A stretch of DNA of 64,000 nt from contig NC_135558.1 of the NCBI RefSeq assembly GCF_964340395.1, forward strand, positions 13,049,001 through 13,113,000. Direction: 5' to 3'. Below the pieces are notes generated by a model. It made no database searches and had not been told where the DNA came from. It was given only the letters and a program-made list of their open reading frames with translations. Both the position numbers and the translations under genes were made by a program. This DNA comes from Glandiceps talaboti. Its lineage: Eukaryota; Hemichordata; Enteropneusta; Spengelidae. Positions 33,151 through 44,309 of this stretch are shown here, piece by piece. The number at the start of each line of letters is the position of its first letter. Position 1 is the first letter of the stretch.

Positions 33151-34215
33151 CCAGTGACCTGCTTTGGTAGGGGTGAGCAGCCAATACTCCCACCCAACCC
33201 CAGACTCCATTTTAGACCTATTCTGACAAAAAAAACCACACCCCATTTTAGACCATTACATGTTTTAAGACGATCCAATTTTTCACCAAAATACATTTGA
33301 GGTAGTTCCATATAAATGAAATTGTAGATTTAGTTTTCACTGTATTTTGACCCTTACAAGGCAACATTTTTGGGGCAATTCATGGCACATTTATGATTTG
33401 GTTTAGACAAACAGAAGCAAAACTAATGTAGAGTGGGCCCCATGTTATAGACTCTTCAGCACGAAAAGAACTGACCCAATTTTGGGTCCAAGGGCTCGTA
33501 AATGCACCTCAAAGGGCAGTACATGTGTATATAGTCAAATAGGGGGATCGCTTGTTACAGTTAATATATAGGATGTTTGTCAGTGAGCGCCAGCAAGTTT
33601 ATGTATTAATTTATTGCATTTCTGTATTTAGTAATTAAACTAATTTGCCACCTCTTGCCAACACCGTCAAGGAAGAAATGAAAACCTGGCCACTGGTAAA
33701 TTACAAGATCCTACGCAGCGATACACGGTAAAAAAGTCGACCTCCACAAATTCCGGTCCAACTTTCCAAGGTAGCACTAGCACTGCCTACAGTGACCGAC
33801 ATTGAAGGCGGTGGTGTAGTAATATATCAACGATGCGTAGCTAGTTTGTCAGGGGGGGGGGTCTTTCCTTACATGAGTATAGGTATATGTGCCTCCCTTT
33901 GGGGTGCGCTTACTAGCCCTTTATTTGATCTAAAGTTAGGATTTTTTCGAGCTGAAGAGTATAAAACGGGGCCCACTTATTTTTAACATTATTTTTTATT
34001 TTTGCTTGGTCTAAAATGTCGTCCATTTACCTTTACCAAATCATAACTGCCATTAATTACCCCCAAAATGTTGCCTCAAAGGGAAAATGTATTTAGGTCT
34101 AAACTCATCTTTTAGAAACCTGTAATGGTCTAAAATGGAGTATGATTTTTGGTCAAAGTGGGCCCTCTGGGGCTTCTAGCACTGGCCACACACCCCTACC
34201 AGAGCGGGCCACTGG
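33151..34215. mobile_element. Foldback (long-TIR) element, copy in unit 1
   Basis: A 1065-bp unit with ends CCAGTGACCTGCTTTGG and the reverse complement CCAGTGGCCCGCTCTGG. It is flanked on both sides by TA, as for Tc1/mariner-type target duplications. The inverted arms extend imperfectly for about 270-320 bp (33151-33470 against 33949-34215). Shared inner landmarks are TGGTAGGGGTG, CCATTTTAGACC, GGCAACATTTT, TTATGATTTGG, AGTGGGCCCC and CTCTTCAGC. It has no transposase and is non-autonomous. Two further copies are in units 2 and 3. Confidence 0.75.
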
Positions 34216-35072
34216 TACTGCCCCCGGGAAGTTGTGGTCAATTGATGTACTGCCAGATAGAATCAAATAGGAAGTACTTATTTTGAATTGTTGTAATTAC
34301 AACGCACACTAGATAACGAGAGAAATATTTGTTTTTCATTAAAACTTGTGCACGTTTTTATTGCTCAACGCTACCTCTAGCAAATTGAAGAGGGGCGTCA
34401 TCAAGGAATTACTCACAACTTAGACTGAAGAGGGGCATCACCCTGGAATTACCTCACAGCTGAGAAAGTGCAAAATTTGTAAAGCAATAGACGTTGAATA
34501 TGAATACCATTTCATGTCAATTTGTCAAAAATACGATTTATCTTTGAGAACTGGGATTCCTCCAGCATCATCACATTTGGAACCAAATTCCAATAAATTT
34601 AAATCATTGATGTGTACAAATATTGTGATTTATTCTGTAAATTTGTATAAAATTAAGGTCTGATAAAAAAATTGGACACAATACTTTTAAATTAGTTCTA
34701 TTGGGGCACCATAATAATCATCCTAAAGTCGTACAACGTCCGTCTGCCAAATCCATACTAGGTTATCTTGTTTGTGATCTTGTTTATTAAAGCATATAAC
34801 CTGTGAACAGATCCAACTAACACATCTGGTCTTCACACACTTCATTTCACGTGATTGATAGATATTAGCCATGACAACTGATTAGATAAAGTGGGAATTA
34901 CATTGATAAATACTGACAAATGTACGAAAACAGGGTGTGCGAGTAAACAATTCGACACTAACAAAATACATAGGATAATTTATTTAAAAAAATATTCAAA
35001 TAGTCCTTGTCAAATTAAGGCCAAAATTACTAAGCTTGAGACTGACATTTGGTTAGATAGGTCATGTCGACT
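34216..35072. repeat. Tandem-unit spacer, copy 1
   Basis: Ends each B4GALNT unit. It is repeated at about 37984-38744 and 39776-40690, with shared landmarks GTACAACGTCCGTCTGCC, CACTTCATTTCACGTGATTG and AATTAAGGCCAAAATTAC. Copy 1 has about 135 bp (34211-34345) that both later copies have lost. An open frame continues from here into the pseudogene but has no ATG and no anchor. Confidence 0.8.
34387..34463. repeat. 41-bp minisatellite, 2 copies
   Basis: Unit begins GAAGAGGGGCATCACCAAGG. The last copy carries the variant CACCCTGGAATT..CAGCTGAG that also ends the arrays of units 2 and 3. Confidence 0.85.
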
Positions 35073-36448
35073 GTTTTCACCGACTTCTAAATACATCGCT
35101 GTTGGAAAAGAAGACAATCAGATTGAGTCGCCATGCGAATGTGCGAACAAGTCGATAACTGACAAGTTGAATTCTCCGTCAAAACTACGGCGTGAACGTG
35201 AATTGACAGAGTGGAATAGACAGCATAGGCAATCCAGCGATCCGTTGATGATGTGTGAAGCCTTTACACCACTACGATATCCTGCAGGTGGTGTTACCGT
35301 TCAACCACTCAAGTCAACACGTCTACATGGTCTACAATTGCACGTCGCTATCACTGATTTCCTGCCCGAAGATCAACAGTTTCAGATTTTGATGAGGTGT
35401 CAAGATTCCAAAGGAGTCTTGGTTTTAAGTAAAATGAATGATAACGCGAACGTTTGGATCAATGGGAATGACTCTACCGAAATGACTATCACAGCTACCA
35501 AGGATGGACTACAGGCGATCAATACAGTTTTGGCAAATTTAAACTATAAAAGCACAGTTTATGATATCAATACAAGAGATATAATCTATATCACAATGTT
35601 AAATTTTGATATCGCTATACACGTTCACATAAACAAAAACGAAGTACCAACGTTGTACGACCCAGGCCCTTCCGGTGATATCAACTCATTGGTAACTATT
35701 ATCACAAAAACGTTTGAACGGTATGATTCGCTCAAAGCACTAATTTCTAGCATACATAAATTTTATCCAAATATGACCATCATTGTCGCCGACGATTCCG
35801 AGTTTCCTGAAAAAATTAGTATTCCTAATGTAAAGCATTACATTATGCCTTTTGCAGAAGGGTGGTTTGCTGGTAGAAATTTAGCACTCAGTCAGGTAAG
35901 AACCAAGTACTTCGTTTGGGTAGATGACGACTTTGTGTTCACTAAAGGAACTCGCCTTGAAAATTTCCTCGAAAAATTCAAACATCCAAACCGACGTTGT
36001 AGGTGGGACGTTTGGAGACGCGAAAGGTAAACGCAATAAGTCCACCAATTGCTTCGGTTGTCGTACACTTGAAGTTACTAATAACTATGAAAATGATAAC
36101 GGCGACTGTTTGGTTCTCAAGAGGAACAAGAAATACCATGCTGTAAAAGAATTTCCCAAATGTTTCTTCGCTGATGGCACTATAAATTTTTTCATGGCCC
36201 GAACCAGTACAACCAGGAGCGTTGGTTTTGACCCAGTTTACGACAGAGTTGGACACATAGAATTCCACATCGATGGATTGGGAAAACTGCGTATGATGGG
36301 ATGTACAGACGTGAACATTTTGCATAAGAAAGTTACGAATAAAAAGTACATAAAATATCGGGGACTTGGACGAAAATTCAACAAAAACCGAAGTTCGTGC
36401 AATTTACACACACTATTCAAAAACAATTTGAAGTGCTTTAATTTCTAG
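35073..36448 (+). pseudogene. B4GALNT-like copy 2, N-truncated and frameshifted
   Basis: It is near-identical to residues 75-534 of the intact gene. Similarity begins abruptly at TTTTCACCGACTTC (35073), so start codon, membrane anchor and first 74 codons are missing, replaced by tandem-unit spacer. An 8-bp deletion at about 35992, just after the FKHPN codons and before DVVGGTF, shifts the frame. The DDD motif lies upstream of it, and the C-terminal third lies downstream in another frame with its own stop at 36448. High identity shows a recent duplication or conversion. It cannot make a normal enzyme. Confidence 0.92.
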
Positions 36449-36934
36449 TAAAATTTCTCTGGACAATTCTCGAATACTTTCTAACATCATAATTAATGTT
36501 TCATTTCAAATAAAAGTAAATTGCCCTATTTCAATTCCTCAAAAATGTACTTTTCACTGTATTTTAACAACACTAGGCAACATTTTTTGGCAATTCATGG
36601 CACTGTTATGATTTGGTTTAGACGATCGGAAGCAAAATTGAAAATAATATAGAGTGGACCCAATGTTGTTTAGAAAAATTGCTATTCATAGTCGTCTGTA
36701 TATAAAACAAAAACAGTGATATATTATTAATTACATTTTTTGCTTCATTTAGCATCAAAGACAAGTAGGAAATAGTCATAAAAGTGTCAACATTCTTTCG
36801 TTTGAAGTTGTGTGATTTCTTATTTCATTCAATAAATGCAGTTCTGGTGTGTGTGTTTTCTACTTGGAGAACAGAATATCCACCAGTATTGATAAATAGA
36901 CATTGAATGTTGTATTACACTTCCCGTGACTCTA

Positions 36935-37983
36935 CCAGTGACCTGCTTTGGTAGGGGTGTGCAGCCAATACTGACACCCAAACCCAGACTCCATTTTAAA
37001 CCTATTCTGACAAAAAACCACACCCCATTTTAGACCATTACATGTTTTTAGACGATCCAATTTTTCACCAAAATACATTTGAGGTAGTTCCATATAAATG
37101 AAATTGTAGATTTAGTTTTCACTGTATTTTGACCCTTACAAGGCAACATTTTTGGGGCAATTCATGGCACATTTATGATTTGGTTTAGACAAACAGAAGC
37201 AAAACTAATGTAGAGTGGGCCCCATGTTATAGACTCTTCAGCACGAAAAGAACTGACCCAATGTTGGGTCCAAGGGCTCGTAAATGCACCTCAAAGGGCA
37301 GTACATGTGTATATAGTCAAATAGGGGGATCGCTTGTTACAGTTAATGTATAGGATGTTTGTCAGTGAGCGCCAGCAAGTTTATGTATTAATTTATTGCA
37401 TTTCTGTATTTAGTAATTAAACTAATTTGCCACCTCTTGTCAACACCGTCAAGGAAGAAATGAAAACCTGGCCACTGGTAAATTATAAGATCCTACGCAG
37501 CGATACACGGTAAAAAAGTCGACCTCCACAAATTCCGGTCCAACTTTCCAAGGTAGCACTAGCACTGCCTACAGTGATCGACATTGAAGGCGGTGGTGTA
37601 GTAATATATCAACGATGAGTAGCTAGTTTGTCAGGGGGGGGGGGGGTCTTTCCTTGCATGAGTATAGGTATATGTGCCTCCCTTTGGGGTGCGCTTACTA
37701 GCCCTTTGATCTAAAATGAGGATTTTTTTCGAGCTGAAGAGTATAAAACGGGGCCCATTTTGTTTAGCATTTTTTTTTGCTTGGTCTAAAATGTGGTCCA
37801 TTTACCTTTACCAAATCATAACTGCCATTAATTACCCAAAAATGTTGCCTCAAAAGGAAAATGTATTTAGGTCTAAACTCATCTTTTAGAAACCTGTAAT
37901 GGTCTAAAATGGAGTATTGATTTTTGGTCAAAGTGGGCCCTGGGGCTTCTAGCACTGGCCACACACCCCTACCAGAGTGGGCC
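36935..37983. mobile_element. Foldback element, copy in unit 2
   Basis: Same element as 33151-34215. The right end is truncated at GTGGGCC, where it is joined to ATTAAAACTTGTGCACG by a deletion shared with unit 3. Confidence 0.75.
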
Positions 37984-38033
37984 ATTAAAACTTGTGCACG
38001 TTTTTTGTTTGCTCAACGCTACCTCTAGCAATT

Positions 38034-38151
38034 GAAGAAGGGCATCACGAAGGAATTACTTCACAACTTAGACTGAAGAGGGGCATCACCAAGGAATTAC
38101 CTCACAACTTAGACTGAAGAGGGGCATCACCCTGGAATTACCTCACAGCTG
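38034..38151. repeat. 41-bp minisatellite, 3 copies
   Basis: Same unit and same terminal variant as at 34387-34463, one copy longer. Confidence 0.85.
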
Positions 38152-38744
38152 AGAAAGTGCAAAATTTGTAAAGCAATAGACGTTGAATATGAATACCATT
38201 TCATGTCAATTTGTCAAAAATACGATTTATCTTTGAGAACTGGGATTCCCCCAGCATCATCACATTTGGAACCAAATTCCAATAAATTTAAATCATTGAT
38301 GTGTACAAATATTGTGATTTATTCTGTAAATTTGTATAAAATTAAGGTCTGATAAAAAAAAATTGGACACAATACTTTTAAATTATTTCTATTTGGGCAC
38401 CATAATACTCACCCTAAAGTCGTACAACGTCCGTCTGCCAAATCCATATCTAGGTTATCTTATTTGTGATCTTGTTTAGTAAAGCATATAACCTATGAAC
38501 ACGAAATGCAAAGATCCAACAAACGCATCTGGATTGTTGACGCACTTCATTTCACGTGATTGATATGTAGCCATGACAACTGATAATATAAAGTAGGAAT
38601 TACATTGATAAATACTGACAAATGTACGAAAACAGGGTGTGCTAGTAAACCTTTCGACACGAACAAAATACATAGGATAATTCATTAAAAAAAATTATTC
38701 AAGTACTCCTTGTCAAATTAAGGCCAAAATTACTAAGCTTGAGA

Positions 38745-40690
38745 CCTGCTCTGGTAGGGGTGTGCAGCCAATACTCCCAACCCCAGACTCCATTTTAGAC
38801 CTATTCTGACAAAAAAACACACCCCATTTTAGACCATTACATGTTTTTAGACGATCCAATTTTTCACCAAAATACATTTGAGGTAGTTCTATATAAAGGA
38901 AATTGTAGATTTTGTTTTCACTGTATTTTGTCCCTTACAAGGCAACATTTTTTGGGGCAATTCAAGGCACATTTATGATTTGGTTTAGACAATCAGAAGC
39001 AAAACTAATGTAGAAAGGGCCCCATGTTATAGACTCTTCAGCACGAAAAAAGCAAAGGGTCAAAGGGCAAGTAAATGCACCTCAAAGGGCAGTACATGTG
39101 TATATAGTCAAATAACGGGATCGCTTGTTACAGTTAATATTTAGCATGTTTGTCAGTGAGCGCTAGCAAGTTTATGTATTAATTTTTTGCATTTCTGTAT
39201 TTAGTTAATTTTCCACCTCTTGTCAACACCGTCAAGGAAGAAATGAAAACCTGGCCACATGTAAATTACAAGCTCCTACGCAGCGATACACGGTAAAACA
39301 ATCGACCTCCGGATCCACAAATTCCGGTCCAACTTTCCAAGGTAGCACTAGCACTGCCTACAGTGACCGACATTGAAGGCGGTGGTGTACTAGTATATCA
39401 ACGATGTGTAGCTAGTTTGTCCCCCGGGGGGGGGGTCTTCCCATGAGTATAGGTATATGTGCCTACCTTTGGGTGCGCTTACAAGCCCTTTGATCTAAAA
39501 TGAGGATTTTTTTCGAGCTGAATAGTATAAAACGGGCCCACTTATTTTTAGCATTATTTTTTATTTTGCTTGGTCTAAAATGTGGTCCATTTACCTTTAC
39601 CAAATCATTACTGCCATTAATTACCCCAAAATGTTGCCTCAAAGGGAAAATGTATTTAGGTATAAACTCATCTTTTTTTAGAAACCTGTAATGGTCTAAA
39701 ATGGAGTATTGATTTTTGGTCAAAGTGGGCCCTGGGGCTTCTAGCACTGGCCACACACCCCTACCAGAGTGGGCCATTAAAACTTTTGCACGTTTTTTGT
39801 TTGCTCAACGCTACCTCTAGCAATTGAAGAGAGGCATCACTAAGGAATTGCCTCACACTTAGACTGAAGAGGGGCATTACCAAGGAATTACCTCACAACT
39901 TAGACTGAAGAGAGGCGTCACCAAGGAATTACTCACAACTTAGACTGAAGAGGGGCGTCACCAAGGAATTACCTCACAACTTAGACTGAAGAGGGACGTC
40001 ACCAAGGAATTACCTCACAACTTAGACTGAAGAGGGGCATCACCCTGGAATTACCTCACAGCTGAGAAAGTGCAAAAATTGTAAAGCAATAGACGTTGAA
40101 TATGAATACCATTTCCTGTCAATTTGTCAAAAATACGATTTTTCTTTGAGAACTGAGCTTCCTCCAGCATCATCACATTTGGAACCAAATTCCAGTAACT
40201 TAATTAAATCATTGATGTGTACAAATAGTGTGATTTTCTTTATGTAAATTTGTATAAAAACATGGTCTGATAAAAAAAAATTGGACACAATACTTTTAAA
40301 TTATTTCTAATGGGGCACCATAATACTCACCCTAAAGTCGTACAACGTCCGTCTGCCAAATCCATATCTAGGTTATCTTATTTGTGATATTGTTTATTAA
40401 AGCATATAACCTATGAACAGATCCAACTAACACATCTGGTCTTCACACACTTCATTTCACGTGATTGATAGATATTAGCCATGACAACTGATTAGATAAA
40501 GTGGGAATTACATTGATAAATACTGACAAATGTACGAAAACAGGGTGTGCGAGTAAACAATTCGACACTAACAAAATGCATAGGATAATTCATAAAAAAT
40601 AATTTCTTCAAGTAGGCGTTGTCAAATTAAGGCCAAAATTACATACTGAGCTTGAGACTGACATTCGGTTAGATAGGTCAAGTCGATCCA
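38745..40690 (+). repeat. Third B4GALNT tandem unit without coding sequence
   Basis: This unit has the foldback element (38745-39775), minisatellite and spacer in the same order as units 1 and 2, but no B4GALNT gene. The spacer of unit 2 (..CTAAGCTTGAGAC) runs directly into the left end of the foldback element, which lacks its first few bases. The coding part was lost in a deletion ending at the element's terminus. The right limit is near 40690, where the shared sequence AGATAGGTCA.GTCGA ends. Confidence 0.8.
39826..40066. repeat. 41-bp minisatellite, 6 copies
   Basis: Six tandem units with small variants (GGGGCAT, GAGGCGT, GGGACGT), ending with the same CACCCTGGAATT variant as the shorter arrays. 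Confidence 0.85.
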
Positions 40691-40953
40691 CCTTCACTGG
40701 CCTGCTTGAGCGTTGTGTAAGAGCGCCCCGTCACCGCGCACCTCTCAAACCGTATGGGAGTGAAAAACATGTTGTTTTATCAGACATTATTATCTACAAT
40801 CGTTTCGTTTCTTTGGACACAAACGTGCTAGCATATTGACAACTTTTGCCGTTCGTTCAGATTTAAATATTCATTATTCGTTTTCAGATTATCGTTGTAG
40901 GTTTTTAATTAATAGAAACTGAATTATGTAAAATTAGACATGCTTAACGCTAA

Positions 40954-41348
40954 GGCCTAAAGGAATTGTTTGGTTCCGGTTACCCGATCCCACTTCCGGT
41001 TACCCGACCTCCACCTAGTTTTCACTGCCGATCCTCCACTTTATTGTTATATATAGTCGATAAATTAAATGAAATCGCGAAAATTGTGACGTCCCGCCAG
41101 AAATAGTGGATGTGGAAACTGGTATCAACTTAAAGTGACAGTATAAAACTGTTCTTCTAATCTGTAATGGCTGTACATCTGATGGGAGGAAACCAATAAC
41201 ACAGAGACCATATGGAATACAATGAAAAACATAACTACTTGAACTAGACACTCACACTTGAAAAATAAAAAGATAAAATATAAAAGATCTACCCACCCCA
41301 CCTATTCTAAAATTGAGTGTAATCAGAACCACACAATTTTTTTAGACC
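40954..41348. mobile_element. Harbinger-type MITE, copy 1
   Basis: A 395-bp non-coding element with inverted ends. The left end is GGCCTAAAGGAATTGTTTGG; the right end, reverse-complemented, is GGTCTAAAAAAATTGTGTGG. It is flanked by TAA on both sides (40951-40953 and 41349-41351), the 3-bp TWA target duplication typical of PIF/Harbinger. Internal landmark: TCTGTAATGGCTGTACATCT. Two more copies lie at 51571 and 60075. Confidence 0.8.
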
Positions 41349-41719
41349 TAAGGAAGAACTAGGAATCGGGCTGGAGTGGATTTTATACATTAACTAATTT
41401 TGAACTGGATTTAGGGTGGAACTGATGAAATTGCTAAAAACTAATCTAAGATCTGATCCCGACTTCTGAGAACTAACCTTGGCTTAATAACAGTTGACGT
41501 ATTCGAACTCGGTTAATTTCGCGTAACCTGTGAAGAGAGTTGACTGTGTTGGTAAAAACGAGAGTTACTGGTCGAATGTAAAGTAGACACAGCGAGTAAA
41601 AGGAACAGGTGAAATAAATAGTAAAGAAACAAAACAGTACAATATAGTTACTTTATATATATATATATATAATTCCTCGGAACAATGCAACATCCATATT
41701 TGACATTTGGCTTTGCCGT
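41349..41719. other. No gene recognised
   Basis: AT-rich flank with a short (TA)n at about 41652-41672. Confidence 0.5.
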
Positions 41720-41858
41720 TTTGACTTTTGGAGACGCGAAAAGTTAATAAATCTACCAAAGAAGACCAATAGTTGTGGTTGTGGTTGCCGACTACTTGAA
41801 CTTAATAATAACTATATCTAGAATTAATCCAGAAATACCATGCTGTAAAAGAAAGATA
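41720..41858 (+). pseudogene. Old relic of a B4GALNT-like gene
   Basis: A short stretch aligns to the region just after the DVVGGTF codons of the intact gene. It keeps ACTTTTGGAGACGCGAAA, a run like AAATCTACCAA, TTG.CG.CTACTTGAA, TAATAACTAT and finally AGAAATACCATGCTGTAAAA. The frame is broken by stops and small deletions. It is far more diverged than the copy at 35073, so it is an older, separate duplicate. Confidence 0.75.
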
Positions 41859-42473
41859 TAAAAGATTTCATGGTTTGGCCACTAGGGGCGCTCTCTGCAA
41901 TGCAAGCCATAGTGGCAGTGCGAGAGTTGAGTATTGCTACTGTAGCGTAAAGACTGTGAACGATAGACTAGGGTCTATGTGTAAGCTAACCGCCCTGTTT
42001 AGCAGTCATCGTGTCATGTGAACATATTGCTATAGAAAAGCAGAGCAATGAAAATAAGACAAAGAGCAAGATTGCTTCTACAAGGGACTTTTAAAAAAAT
42101 AAGACTGACACTGTAGTGTTAAATGAAAAAACAAAATATATTGAATATTGATTGATTTATTATAATTTTATGTAAATCTTGCGGCAAATCTACAATCCAC
42201 TTTGATCACTGGCAATTCTCTAAGACATACCAAAACCGGTGACCTCTCCAGGACTTTCTACAGTCATTGTAAATAGAACTTGTACAAGTTTTATATAATT
42301 GATAATTGATGTACGATTGAACATTAGCGATTTCTCCAAACTTCAATGTTTTTGATAAAAGTTGAAACTATCTCCCGTGGAAAGAGGGGCTTAAATTGCG
42401 GTGAACGCCTTAAGTTTGTAAAAGTTTGCTACGTAGTATGGCCGATTAGGCAGTCGAAGTATCTGTATTCCAG
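41859..42473. other. Non-coding flank; candidate poly(A) signal for the minus-strand gene
   Basis: Nothing coding seen. TTTATT at 42156-42161 is AATAAA on the minus strand, about 310 bp past the stop of the 611-codon gene. GGCCACTAGGGGCGCTCTC near 41877 resembles a CTCF core with one base missing. Confidence 0.4.
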
Positions 42474-44309
42474 TCAGGCTGAATCTCCAGGAGGTACTAA
42501 GTGATCCGATAATTGCTTAATTGCTGTGGATTGAACCCTTGCAAATAATAATCGGGTCTTTTTGTCATGATTTGGCTGTGTATACAACAATCGCCGCATC
42601 ATTTTCGAATGGATATGTTCATACTGAACGGCGGTATGAGGACGACGTTTTGGTCTTCGATTAGTCTGAGACACGTCAGGACAGGATATACTTCGCTGCC
42701 TTGAAGTGTCCGTCAATGTCTGGCCATCAACTCCATTCGACGTCTTCGGCCATGTATGTGGTTGAGTCTGTGGTGTTGGCGACGGTGATGGTGATGGTGA
42801 CGGTGAGGGCGTTTTGTATCGGTCACCGTGCCGGCGTTCATATTTATCATATAGGTTTGTTGGTTTATTCTGTGGTGAAGCTGTGGTAGATTTTGTCCAT
42901 GCTGATGATGGAATTGGAGTACTAGTAACAATACTCGTGGCTTGCAAACTTGATGATCGTCCACCGTACTTGGGTATAGCAGTCTTCGGTCGAGGTTTTA
43001 AATTACCATGTCTCTCTTCAATTGTTTTCAAATTTGGTCTGTATTGACCTCTTCTCAATTCAGCTGCAGACGCGGGCCGTCTTTGATCCATTTGGTCGTT
43101 CTGGTCAGATTCGACAAATTTTACTACTAACTCCGTTTTGCTATCAAGTTGTTTACTAGTGTTACGGGTTTCGTCATCAATACGTGTATCTTCTGACACA
43201 AGTGCATTCTTTACGTTTTCTGAGACAGTTATATCTTCAGTGTTAGCAGTAGTAGTAGCAGTAGCATCTTCGTGTTGGGTTTTTGTCACTCTCGGGCTAT
43301 CTTTTACAGCTTCAACCTTGACAGAGATTTGGCGTTTAACGACTTCTGCTTTAATTTGAGGCGCGGCCTTGATGTCCGTCGTTTCCGTATCCCCAGGACC
43401 GTTTTGCTGTTTGACAGTCGATGAGTTCAGTTCATCTTCTGGGTACACGTGTACAAATATGATAGCTGTTGGCTCATTTGGCGCCTTATCTGGACGCGAT
43501 TGATTTGGTTTTGGTGATTCCGGTAACAACATGTCGTCCTTACCAAGCACGATACGAGGCTGTTTATTTTTGGCGCGATATTTTCGATCGCTTTGGTTTG
43601 ACGTATATCTATACCTATCTCCGTATCGGTGGTGAATTCTCTTGTCAGACATGGCACCGGTCGAACCCCGACGTTGATAGTTAGGTGGTGATGGGGATAC
43701 ATATGTCTTTTTCTCCGTTCTGACTTTATCCCCTTCGTTTTCATCCCCAGAACTTAAAAATCCGTTTTCGGTCGGATTTGTAAATTTGTTTGAAGTTTCT
43801 TTTGTCTTGGAAATATAATTACCATTCGGTAAATCACTCCAAGCAACATTCGGTTTTGGGTGCGGAGACGGGGTTCGGAATCCGTTTATTGTTCCTCGAA
43901 AAGGGGTGCGTATCCCACACGTTGGGGGCGCTGTTCCCGGCCGATTCATTCTTGCCGCCTTCACCGTTCGTTCATATTCTTCCCTCTCAGCTTTCTCTTT
44001 CAAGCCAGCAAATAACTTAGATACTGGACTGCCAGGATTATAAGTAAATGTTTCCTCGGTTTCGCTCTTTTCTAGCGCAATTTCGCATCGTTTTTGAAAT
44101 AGCGAAATAAGCTTGTCAAGGTATCGCGTTTCCTCTTGGTCAAGTTCTCTCTCGCGAATTCTCTTTCCGCGTTCGAGATGTCGGATTTCTCTTTTTAGCT
44201 CGTTGTTGTGACGTTTGTTGCTACGAAACTGGAGCTGAGCAGTACGTAATAACTGTTTGCGATAGTATCCCTCTACGTCTCGGCGAACAAGGCTTGTCCC
44301 GCTAGTCAT
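42474..44309 (-). CDS. Uncharacterised coiled-coil and disordered protein, 611 aa
   Basis: A long single open frame with no recognised family. Residues about 30-75 are strongly charged and helical (KREIRHLERGKRIRERELDQEE.., then LDKLISLFQKR), likely a coiled coil. Most of the rest is low complexity and rich in P, S, T, K, R and Q, so disordered. It has short proline motifs (RPGTAPP; TPSPHPKPN; a (SP)n run near residue 505) and acidic TE/ED stretches. The C-terminus is basic (KMMRRLLYTQ..). No signal peptide or membrane segment. The ATG is the first after an in-frame TAA three codons upstream. Base composition is richer in G+C than its surroundings. It may be one exon of a larger gene or a complete intronless gene. 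A cytoskeletal or scaffold role is possible only by analogy. Confidence 0.75.
   Translation of the reverse strand: MTSGTSLVRRDVEGYYRKQLLRTAQLQFRSNKRHNNELKREIRHLERGKRIRERELDQEETRYLDKLISLFQKRCEIALEKSETEETFTYNPGSPVSKLFAGLKEKAEREEYERTVKAARMNRPGTAPPTCGIRTPFRGTINGFRTPSPHPKPNVAWSDLPNGNYISKTKETSNKFTNPTENGFLSSGDENEGDKVRTEKKTYVSPSPPNYQRRGSTGAMSDKRIHHRYGDRYRYTSNQSDRKYRAKNKQPRIVLGKDDMLLPESPKPNQSRPDKAPNEPTAIIFVHVYPEDELNSSTVKQQNGPGDTETTDIKAAPQIKAEVVKRQISVKVEAVKDSPRVTKTQHEDATATTTANTEDITVSENVKNALVSEDTRIDDETRNTSKQLDSKTELVVKFVESDQNDQMDQRRPASAAELRRGQYRPNLKTIEERHGNLKPRPKTAIPKYGGRSSSLQATSIVTSTPIPSSAWTKSTTASPQNKPTNLYDKYERRHGDRYKTPSPSPSPSPSPTPQTQPHTWPKTSNGVDGQTLTDTSRQRSISCPDVSQTNRRPKRRPHTAVQYEHIHSKMMRRLLYTQPNHDKKTRLLFARVQSTAIKQLSDHLVPPGDSA

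Noticed and set aside
34891-35072. N-terminal extension of the B4GALNT copy 2 open frame
   Set aside because: No ATG, no membrane anchor, and the same sequence is present as non-coding spacer in units 2 and 3.
37764-39777. Similar minus-strand frames starting MAHSGRGVWPVLEAPGP at 37985 and 39777
   Set aside because: They lie wholly inside the right arm and body of the foldback element. Similarity reflects the repeated element, not a gene.
34387-40066. 41-bp repeats considered as a CRISPR array
   Set aside because: Direct tandem units without unique spacers, in animal DNA.
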